In this document: positions 1-7,600 of the stretch, piece after piece
Layout of the letters: each line of letters begins with the position of its first letter
How positions within the stretch are numbered: position 1 is the first letter of the stretch
Source: a virus
IMG/VR virus record: IMGVR_UViG_3300027985_000116
Span: 1 to 23,957 of that record
Reading direction: 5' to 3' (one strand)
DNA: 23,957 bases
Notes under the pieces: generated by a model
What the model saw: only the letters and a program-made list of their open reading frames with translations
The model's database searches: none
What the model was told of the DNA's origin: nothing
Program-made: the position numbers and the translations under genes

Positions 1-11
1 CTACGAGAGCG

Positions 12-35
12 AGGGGGGGAGGGAGGTCCCCCCCT
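12..35 (+). terminator. Terminator-like hairpin upstream of the terminase gene
   Basis: Seven G at 13-19 face seven C at 28-34, extended by A12-T35, which gives an 8-bp stem around the loop AGGGAGGT. No T-tract follows, so this could be a terminator of an upstream gene, an RNA-processing or stability hairpin, or a simple G-rich composition effect. All three forward frames close between 35 and 59, so any upstream gene would end here; I cannot identify one. Confidence 0.4.
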
Positions 36-67
36 AGACAGGGGTTAGTGTTCTAAACTCACTGAAC

Positions 68-1975
68 ATGTCACAGTTGGTTAGCCGCCGTCCTGATGGA
101 CGGCTGATGAGGGCAGATGCCAAGAAGGCTCTGCTGAACATGATCAGTGATGGTTGGACCATCAAGGCCGCTGTTGAGGAGTTGGGGTACTCACAGATCA
201 GTTACGAGAACTGGCGTCGGGACGACCGCCAGTGGGCTGAGGAAGTGAGCCGCGCTCGGCGGATGGCACAGTCGAGCGGTAGGCAGAAGCGGGAGCAGAG
301 CGCTGCTCTGCCGTTTGCGGAGTTCTCAGAGAAGTACCTTCGGGCGAAGGTGTTCCCACACACGCAGAACATCGTTGATCTGATTGAGAGGAGGGAGCCT
401 TCGTGGCTCCATCCTGCGATGACGTTCGTGAAGGGGAAGCCTGATCTGATCATCGTCAATGTGCCGCCTGAGCATGCGAAGACGATGGGGGTGACGATCA
501 ACTACGCCACCTACCTGACGTGCATGAATCCGAACATCAGAGGCTTGGTGGTGTCCAAGGCGAAGCCGATGGCGGAGAAGATGCTGTACGCGGTGAAGCA
601 GCGTCTCACGTCGCCGCTGTATGCGGATCTACAGCGAGACTTCGGTGGTGAGAATGGGTTCAAGGGCGATGGTGACAGCAGTGGCGGGAAGTGGACTCAG
701 GACACCATCTACCTGAGTGATGAGTTGCGGACCTCGGGGGAGAAGGACCCCACATGGCAGGCACTTGGTATCGGCGGTCAGGTCTATGGCGCTCGCGCCG
801 ATGTGATCATCATGGATGACGTGATCGACCGCCGTAACGCTCACCAGTTCTCTGACCAGATTGACTGGATTCAGACCGAGGTCATGACCCGTGTTGATCT
901 TGCCGGTGGGACGTTGATCATGGTTGGGACGCGGCTGGCTCCGCAGGACCTCTACATGGAGATACAGAACCCGACCTTGTACCCGGATGAGGAGTCGCCG
1001 TTCACGTATCTGGCGATGCCTGCCGTGCTTGAGTTCTCTGAGAACAGGGACGAGTGGGTGACCTTGTGGCCGAGGACCAACATGCCGGACGTGGGGGACA
1101 GGGACCCGAAGCCGGACAAGGACGGCTTGTATGAGAAGTGGTCCGGTAGGCGGCTGTTCGACAAGCGTGCCCGCATGCGGCCCGATCTGTGGTCCCGTGT
1201 GTACCAGCAGCAGCAGGTTGGCGAGGACACGGTTTTCAACCCGGAGGATGTGAAGGGGTGCATCAACGGTGCGCGGCACGTTGGGCTGATCCCATCCGGT
1301 AGGCCGGGGCTGCGCCCGGAGGGCATGGGTGGCCTGATCGTGGTTGCAGGGCTGGACCCTGCCACGTCTGGGTACACGGCGATGTGCGTGATGGGGCTTG
1401 ATGTGCAGCGTCAGAGGCGATATGTGCTGGATGTGTTCAATCAGGCCAATTGCAGGCCCGATGACATTCGGAATGCTATTTACCGATTGACCGAGAAGTA
1501 TGGAATTGTGGAATGGGTTGTTGAAACGAACGGTTTTCAGGGCTTTTTGGCCCACGACCGTGAAGTCAATCAATTCCTCGCTTCCCGTGGAGCCCTTTTG
1601 CGCCCCCATCACACGGGAACCATCAAGCATGACCCCGATTTCGGAGTTTCCGCAATGGCGGGTCTGTTCAAGGGGTGGCCCGAGGGGCACAATTTGGTTG
1701 AGTTGCCGAGCACGTACCAGTCTGAGGGCGCAAAGGCGCTTGTTGAGCAGTTGTGCGTCTGGGTTCCGAAGGCGAAGAACAAGCATCTCAAGACGGATGC
1801 TGTTATGGCGTTCTGGATGGCGGAATTGGCTTGCCTGAGGAGGATTGAGATGGCGTCCAATTACAGTCGCTCCCACCGGCGTAGCAATTTCCTGACCCGT
1901 TTTGATCGCCGCCGCCAAGTCTCTGTGAACATTGGCGACATTGAGACCTTCGACAGGGTTGTGAGCGTGCTGTGA
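68..1975 (+). CDS. terL: Large terminase subunit (packaging ATPase/nuclease) with N-terminal helix-turn-helix
   Basis: This is the motor that pumps and cuts phage DNA at the portal. Residues 20-65 form a small-terminase-like helix-turn-helix (WTIKAAVEELGYSQISYENW followed by charged helix). The ATPase has a Walker A-like loop at about 131-140 (VPPEHAKTM, with Ala where the family normally has Gly), a Walker B at about 244-251 (DVIIMDD) and the coupling motif at 283-290 (LIMVGTRL). The RNase H-like nuclease has acidic residues D430 (LDPATSG), E486 (VVETNG) and D577 (KTDAVMAFW). The length of 635 aa suits a full TerL. The ATG at 68 has no clear ribosome binding site; an ATG at 107 would still keep the helix-turn-helix. 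The stop overlaps the portal start. Codons 1440-1890 are visibly AT-richer than the rest. The family call is very secure; the fused small-subunit role is inferred. Confidence 0.95.
   Translation: MSQLVSRRPDGRLMRADAKKALLNMISDGWTIKAAVEELGYSQISYENWRRDDRQWAEEVSRARRMAQSSGRQKREQSAALPFAEFSEKYLRAKVFPHTQNIVDLIERREPSWLHPAMTFVKGKPDLIIVNVPPEHAKTMGVTINYATYLTCMNPNIRGLVVSKAKPMAEKMLYAVKQRLTSPLYADLQRDFGGENGFKGDGDSSGGKWTQDTIYLSDELRTSGEKDPTWQALGIGGQVYGARADVIIMDDVIDRRNAHQFSDQIDWIQTEVMTRVDLAGGTLIMVGTRLAPQDLYMEIQNPTLYPDEESPFTYLAMPAVLEFSENRDEWVTLWPRTNMPDVGDRDPKPDKDGLYEKWSGRRLFDKRARMRPDLWSRVYQQQQVGEDTVFNPEDVKGCINGARHVGLIPSGRPGLRPEGMGGLIVVAGLDPATSGYTAMCVMGLDVQRQRRYVLDVFNQANCRPDDIRNAIYRLTEKYGIVEWVVETNGFQGFLAHDREVNQFLASRGALLRPHHTGTIKHDPDFGVSAMAGLFKGWPEGHNLVELPSTYQSEGAKALVEQLCVWVPKAKNKHLKTDAVMAFWMAELACLRRIEMASNYSRSHRRSNFLTRFDRRRQVSVNIGDIETFDRVVSVL
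87..104 (+). other. Perfect 7-bp hairpin at the 5' end of the terminase gene
   Basis: GCCGTCC (87-93) and GGACGGC (98-104) form a perfect stem with loop TGAT. It lies between the ATG at 68 and the alternative ATG at 107, so it could affect translation initiation or mark an untranslated leader if the later start is used. It may equally be chance in GC-rich coding DNA. Confidence 0.3.
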
Positions 1976-3765
1976 TTGACGTACGAGAACTTCATGCCGA
2001 GTACGAGGAGTTGCGGAAGGACAAGCGCAACCGCGACAGCCGCATGAACAGGGTTCGTGAGGCTCGCATGCCCGGTGGGCTGCGGCGCATCTACCCTGAC
2101 ATGTTCCCCGAGGATGGCCCCTACGACGAGGCCATGGTGGCGAACATGATTGATGTCGCCGCGAAGGACATCGCGGAGGTTCTGGGCGTGATGCCCACCC
2201 TTTCGTGTGCCTCGTCTGGGGCTTCCGATCGTGCGTCAGCCTTCGCCGACAAGCGGACGAAGATCAGTTACGGGTATGCAGACACGTCACGGATGAACAT
2301 CTCCCTGATCGGCCTCGCCGACCAGTACGTGACCTACTCGTTCGCCGTCGGCGTCACCCTTCCCGACTTCGACCGCAAGTCTCCGGTGATCCAGTTCCTG
2401 AACCCGATCGGGTGCTACCCGGTGCTGGATCGGTGGGGGGACACGAAGCGCCTGTACCAGACGATGAAGTTGTCCACCCGCAAGGCGAAGACCATGTTTC
2501 CCGAACTGGCGCTGCGGCTGGACAAGGACTACGCCCGTGTGGACAACGGGTACGTGGACATCGTCCGCGCGTTCTGCGACGACTATGACTACGTGTTCAC
2601 CCCGATGTATTCCGACCTGCTCCTGTTGGAGGCCACGAACCCGACAGGGGAATGCGCGGCACACGCCTTCCTCCGGCCGAGCCTCGACCCCGATGAGCAG
2701 ATCGGTTCCTTCGATGATGTGCTGCCGGTTCAGGTGGCGAAGGCCCGCTTCGCTCTGCTCACGTTGGAGGCTGCCACGAAGTCGGTGCAGGCGCCGCTGG
2801 CGCTCCCGACGGACGTGCAGGAGGTCAACCTCGGACCGGACTCCACTCTCCGCTCCGCGACCCCGGAGAAGATTGGCTACGTTGGCCTGAACCTGCCCCC
2901 GGCAGCGTTCGCGCAGCAGGCGGCGCTGGATCAGGAGTTGCGGGCTGGCGCCCGCTACCCGGAGACGCGAACTGGGAACACCGACGCGAGCATCATCACC
3001 GGCCGTGGCGTGCAGGCCCTTGGGGCCGGCTTCGACTCGCAGATCAAGGCTGGTCAGGCGGTGCTCGCCAACGGCATCAGCAAGTTGATGTCGAAGGCGT
3101 TCAAGTTGGATGAGGCCCTCTGGCCGAACGTGGAGAAGACCGTCCGTGGCAACACGAATGGCACCCCGTACGAGTTGAGGTACACGCCCAGCAAGGACAT
3201 CAAGGGCGATCACACGATCGACGTGCAGTACGGTTTGATGGCCGGCTTGCAGGCGAATCAGGCCCTCGTGTTCGGCTTGCAGGCTCGCGGCGACAAGTTG
3301 ATTTCCCGCCGCTTCCTGCGCACCCAGTTGCCGGTCGCGTTTGATCCGGCCGCAGAGGAGTCGCAGGTCGATGTCGAGGACATGCGGGACAGCCTCAAGG
3401 AGGCGTTCGCTGCTCTCGCTGGTGCGATCCCGCAGTCGATGCAGACCGGGATGGCACCCGGTCAGGTTCTGGCCCAGATGGCGCTCGTCATCAAGGCTCG
3501 CCAGAAGGGAACACCTATCGAGGAGGCGATTGCAGATGCATTTGAACAGCCGGAGCCCGAGGGCGAGGCTGTGCCGGACGCGGGTCTTGCTGGTGTCGGT
3601 CAGGCACCGCCAGCAGGCGCTGGCCCGATGGCAGCGGGGGCTGCTCCACCCGGAGTATCTGGGGGTGGGGAGCAGGTCCGCCCGGATCTGATGCAGATGA
3701 TCGCCGGCCTCACTGGGCGTGGGGCCAGCCTCGGCGCCAGCGTGATCCGCAGGCAGCCTGTCTGA
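1972..3765 (+). CDS. Portal protein
   Basis: This protein should form the dodecameric ring at the capsid vertex through which the terminase packages DNA. It directly follows the terminase, whose TGA (1973-1975) overlaps the GTG start (1972-1974), so the two are translationally coupled. At 597 aa it has the usual portal size. The N-terminal 35 residues are a charged helix (ELHAEYEELRKDKRNRDSRM), followed by the portal-like stretch around MVANMIDVAAKDIAEVLGVM. After a mixed alpha/beta core comes a helical region (about 460-525) and a low-complexity Pro/Gly/Ala tail (about 525-575, QAPPAGAGPMAAGAAPPGV), then a short conserved-looking end. Portal sequences diverge strongly, so the call rests on size, the N-terminal pattern and position next to TerL; I could not point to a catalytic motif because portals have none. 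Confidence 0.85.
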   Translation: MIDVRELHAEYEELRKDKRNRDSRMNRVREARMPGGLRRIYPDMFPEDGPYDEAMVANMIDVAAKDIAEVLGVMPTLSCASSGASDRASAFADKRTKISYGYADTSRMNISLIGLADQYVTYSFAVGVTLPDFDRKSPVIQFLNPIGCYPVLDRWGDTKRLYQTMKLSTRKAKTMFPELALRLDKDYARVDNGYVDIVRAFCDDYDYVFTPMYSDLLLLEATNPTGECAAHAFLRPSLDPDEQIGSFDDVLPVQVAKARFALLTLEAATKSVQAPLALPTDVQEVNLGPDSTLRSATPEKIGYVGLNLPPAAFAQQAALDQELRAGARYPETRTGNTDASIITGRGVQALGAGFDSQIKAGQAVLANGISKLMSKAFKLDEALWPNVEKTVRGNTNGTPYELRYTPSKDIKGDHTIDVQYGLMAGLQANQALVFGLQARGDKLISRRFLRTQLPVAFDPAAEESQVDVEDMRDSLKEAFAALAGAIPQSMQTGMAPGQVLAQMALVIKARQKGTPIEEAIADAFEQPEPEGEAVPDAGLAGVGQAPPAGAGPMAAGAAPPGVSGGGEQVRPDLMQMIAGLTGRGASLGASVIRRQPV

Positions 3766-4061
3766 TGAGCCACGAGTCCGAGCCCGGCATCGTTGCCTCG
3801 TTCGCCGAGGGCATCCTCAAGTGGTGGGTTGTCATCGCCGGGGCGATGGCGCTGGTGTGGACCGGGATCAAGAAGTTCATCATCGCCCCCCGTAAGGAAC
3901 TGGACAGGCTCAGTTCTGCGATGGAGGGCGTCAATGGTGCGATCGACCGAAACGTTGAACAGTTGGACGAGTTGAACAAGCGCATAGACCGGATTCTTGA
4001 GTATGCGTTCACGGTGAACCTGCCGATTCAAGGAAGGCGGCATGATGACTCCGAAGGTTAG
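3765..4061 (+). CDS. Small single-pass membrane protein with coiled coil
   Basis: This is a 98-residue protein of unrecognised family. Residues 17-40 form one strong transmembrane segment (GILKWWVVIAGAMALVW then TGIKKFII). A charged amphipathic helix at about 44-80 (PRKELDRLSSAMEGVNGAID and on to NKRIDRILEY) looks like a coiled coil, and a short polar tail follows. The start ATG shares one base with the portal stop (TGATG). The next gene, a holin-like protein, starts inside its 3' end. Two small membrane proteins in tandem suggest a holin/antiholin or membrane-regulator pair, but the function is inferred from topology and context only. It could also be a virion protein linked to DNA delivery. 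Confidence 0.7.
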   Translation: MSHESEPGIVASFAEGILKWWVVIAGAMALVWTGIKKFIIAPRKELDRLSSAMEGVNGAIDRNVEQLDELNKRIDRILEYAFTVNLPIQGRRHDDSEG

Positions 4062-4218
4062 GAAGCGCATCTACCGGATCGCTCAGGCTGTTGGGCCGGT
4101 GGTCCTCGCGTACGGCATTGCCAGCGAGAACGAGGTCGCTGTCTGGACTGGCCTGTTCAACGCCATCATCGGCGTCCCGTTTGAACTCGCTGCAAGGAAT
4201 GTCCCCGAGGAGGACTGA
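4042..4218 (+). CDS. Putative holin, 58 aa, nested start in the preceding gene
   Basis: This short gene is read ATG-ATG-ACT at 4042 to TGA at 4216-4218. The 58-residue product begins MMTPKVRKRIYRIAQAVGPV. It has a basic N-terminus, a hydrophobic stretch at about 14-26, a polar turn (ASENEVA), a second hydrophobic stretch at about 33-50 and an acidic end. This basic/TM/turn/TM plan resembles the small r1t-type holins of actinobacteriophages, which make pores so that the endolysin can reach the wall. AGGAAGGCGG at 4031-4040 is a good ribosome binding site. The start lies 20 bases inside the preceding gene and the stop overlaps the next ATG (TGATG). It is far from the amidase at 21296, which is unusual for a lysis cassette. 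That it is a gene is well supported; that it is a holin is a moderate inference. Confidence 0.6.
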   Translation: MMTPKVRKRIYRIAQAVGPVVLAYGIASENEVAVWTGLFNAIIGVPFELAARNVPEED

Positions 4219-4661
4219 TGGCAGGCGGATATCGCGAGCCGAAGAACCCTGCCCCCGTGAGCGGCCCGGGTGCGCTGTCGAAGCGCACCGACGGGGGACA
4301 GGCCGCTCAGTATGTGACCGACCTTCCATACGGTCAGGGGCAGGAGCACATGGATGTGCAGCGCTCCGCACCGATGTCCGGCCAGACGCCGGGCACCAGC
4401 GGCGGCGACATGTTCCCCCTCGCGCAGATGAGCCCCAGCCTGTATGACGGCACCGACTCCCCGGAGGAGCCTGTCACCGCCGGCATGCCGTTCGGTGCGG
4501 GACCCGGCCCTGAGGCGCTCGGCAATGGCATGTCTCCGGGTCCGACATCCGGCAGGCTTCTGTCCGCACTTCCGCAACTGCTTGCCGCTGCGGAGAGCCC
4601 GTACGTCTCTCCCGAGTTCCGCACCTTGGTCAACTATGTGAGGACAACCCTCGGTGGCTAA
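4218..4661 (+). CDS. Hypothetical Pro/Gly-rich protein with helical C-terminus
   Basis: A 147-residue protein that I recognise only loosely as a type seen beside portal genes in actinobacterial and marine phages; its function is unknown. The N-terminus is a conserved-looking motif (EPKNPAPVSGPGALSKRTDG). The middle is low-complexity Gly/Pro/Met/Ser sequence, likely disordered. The last 35 residues (LLSALPQLLAAAESPYVSPE onward) are predicted helical. There are no cysteines, transmembrane segment or catalytic motif. The start ATG overlaps the holin-like stop and the 3' end overlaps the giant gene by 8 bases, so it sits in a coupled run of packaging and virion genes. A minor head component or chaperone for its neighbour is possible. 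Confidence 0.75.
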   Translation: MAGGYREPKNPAPVSGPGALSKRTDGGQAAQYVTDLPYGQGQEHMDVQRSAPMSGQTPGTSGGDMFPLAQMSPSLYDGTDSPEEPVTAGMPFGAGPGPEALGNGMSPGPTSGRLLSALPQLLAAAESPYVSPEFRTLVNYVRTTLGG

Positions 4662-7600
4662 CTACTGGGATCGCTTCGTTGAGGGCGTTGGCGCCCTTGG
4701 CACCCGTCTCTTTGAGGAGACTGGTGGTAGGGATGTGTGGGACGAACTTGCCCGCTTCGACGACGAGGAAATGTCCGTCGGCCGCTTTTTCAGCGTGGCC
4801 GGCGGTGCGCTGTGGCAGGCGAAGGACATCCCGTTGCAGTCGCTCGCCACTCCGGGCATCGAGGCCAACCGTGTTCTTGGCTCCGGTGTGGACAGCATCG
4901 TGCGCCAGCGGCGCAACTGGATGGAGGGACGCAGGTCCGGCGAGACAGCCATCGAGGGCATCTTCGGCCGTGGCATGCCTGCTGCCGAGGAGTCGTTGTT
5001 CAACTACGCCACCGGTGGCACCACCGCCGAGGAGCGCGAGGTTGCCCCCGGGCTCTACAAGGCTGGCTCCCTGAGCGACCATCTGGTCATTGCAGCCGAC
5101 AGGCTCGTTCAGGCCGGCTTCCCGAAGCCGCTGCTGGCTGGCGGCGGCGTGTTCGGCCTTGGTGGCATCCCGTGGCTGATCGGCGATGCGAAGAACCGGA
5201 TGGACGGCAAGGCTGGCGCCCTTGCGAACGGTGGCTACGTCCCCGATGCGTTCGACATCACCGTACCCGACCTCGGTGAGCAACTATCGAACAGTGATCT
5301 GCGCACCGCTGCGATCGTTTCCAACTTCGCCACCGAGGCACTTGTCGACCCGCTGAACTTCATCATCCCTGCCGGTGTCGTCGGACGCGTGGCGACCGTT
5401 GGCCGGAAGGGCAATCGGATCGTTGCCACGGCGGGCGCGGCCAACCTTGCTTCCGCCGCAGATGTTGCAGAACTCACCGGTGGAATCCAGCGTGCCCGCA
5501 CGCTGCGTAGGTTCTTCCAGAGCCGCCCCGGCATCGGCCTATGGAACCGCGACAACCTGATTCAGGCAATGACCCGCTCTGAAGGCGGGTCGTCCCTTGT
5601 CCACTGGTTCGCGGAGAACAACGATGTCCGCGCCGCGTACAAGAAGATCGTTGACCTGAACATGGCGTCGGGCGACGGCGCTTCCGCTCTCGCCAAGTTG
5701 TCCACGTACATGCGGACCGACCGCGAAGTGGTCGCCATGTTCGACGCTGCCGCGTACCGAAACGTGCGGTCCGTGGAACTGGTCCGCGCTGCGGTGTCGG
5801 AAAGCACCCCTCTGTCCAACGAGATTGACACGCTGCTCCGCACTCAGGACAGCATCTTCACGAAGGCCGTCACCGACTTCCCCGAAGGTGGGGTGTTCCC
5901 CGACGGTCACATCATCAAGACTTCCGCCGACGAGTTCTTGGAGCAGGCGTTCCAGCGTCAGCCGACGCTGCGTGCCCGCTGGGAGGCTCTCGACTCCGGC
6001 ATCCGCGAGCAGGCCGTAGCCGACTTCGCCAAGAACGCTCGCGCCCGCAAGACCGGCATCGAAACCGTGGAGACGATGTTCGCCCCTGACCGGGTCGATC
6101 AGGTGTTGGAGCGGTTCCCGTCCCTCGGTTTCCGTGGCAAGGCTGGGCGCAAGTTGAATGCTGCGCTGGTGGAGCCCGAGGCCCCGAAGTGGCTGTCTGA
6201 CTTCACCCCCGTCATCTCGGTCACCGGCGGCGCCAACCGCTTCCAGCCCCGGTTCCTGCTGCTTGCCAAGCCGGGCCTCGTGTTCCAGTTGCACGGCACT
6301 GATGCCATTGAGCGCTTCGACGACATGATCAAGTACGCCAATGACTTGATCCCCAGCAAGCGTCTTCCGAACTACCGCTTCGCCGATGACGCGAGGGTCA
6401 TTGCCATGCGGGAGCGGTTCCTTGAGGCTGGCGCCGTCACCAGTAACCCGGAGCAGATCCGCGCTGGGATCGTGGACGAGTTGCAGGAAATGGTGCTCGG
6501 CAAGTTGGCCGAGGGCGCCGGCTTTGAGCCTGAGGTTGCGACCCTGATCGCAGGCGCGGGCATGGACAAGTCCCGCGCGATGATGGCTGGGCTTCTCAGC
6601 AAGGACAAGGGCTACCTGACGGCCATCAAGGAGAACGGCGTTCCCTACGTTCTCAAGAACCGCCCCACCACCGTTCGCCAGACGGCGAACCATGTTCCGA
6701 TCATGGACTGGGCTGGGCTGCGGAAGGCGATGCATTCCCCGGTGATGCGCCGTCAGGCGTTCATGAACCCGGATGGCCTCGTCTCCGTGTCCGACGTTCA
6801 GGGGATCGTCAGGGACTACGAGGGCGCGTTCGATTCGTTCCGTGGCCTGCGGAAGTTCGGCCGCACGGAGAAGTTGCTGCCGTCCATCGGCGGCGGTGCA
6901 GGCAAGGCTGTTCACACGCTCGTTGACTGGATGGACACCGCCAACAACTTCTTCAAGGCGTCCGTTCTGCTGCGCCTTGGCTACCCAGTGCGGAACATCG
7001 GCGAAGGCATGCTGTCCATCGGCGCTTCCAGTGCCGGATGGGTCGATGTCATGTCCAATGCCCACCTCGGCGCGATCCTTCGGAACACTTGGTTGAACTA
7101 CATCAACCCGGTTGCTGTTGCCCGCCGGAACAAGGACCGCTTCAAGTCGTGGCGGGGCATCCAGAAGGATTTGCCCGTCTTGGAGCGCATGGCGCGGGTC
7201 AGCGAAGGCTCGGTCGCCATGAGCGGCGACTATCTCGCCGACCTGTTCCGGCAGATCGACAGTGACAACCTTGCCCGCCATCTTGGGCGGATCATCCGTG
7301 ATTCCGATGACGCTGTTGAGGTTGAGCGGGCCCGGGAGGCCCTGAGGTTCATCGGCAGCATGCGTGAGAACCTCGCCCTCGGCCTTGAGCGCAACATGGT
7401 TGAGCGTGGCTGGGACCTGCCGGATGACATCAGGGGCGCGCAGCGCCTGTATCACGCTGACCCGCAGGGTCGCCTCGGCGTGCAGCAGAGCCCTTGGTCG
7501 GATGCGGCGTGGGATCTAGATCACAACAAGCCGCTGCGGCGGCCCATCTCAACCACCCCGCACGAGCCGGTGGCCCGTGCTCATGTGGACAACGCGTGGG

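Noticed and set aside
43-51. GGTTAGTGT shared between the terminase leader and the leader at 17636-17644
   Set aside because: Nine bases in two GC-rich leaders can recur by chance, the second copy includes the ribosome binding site region, and neither is palindromic.
5539-7455. Long reverse-strand open frame (638 codons), and similar long antisense frames at 629-1918 and 2287-3213
   Set aside because: They lie opposite well-supported genes, have Arg/Gly/Val/Leu/His-biased composition typical of GC-rich antisense shadows, and show no domain or ribosome binding site.
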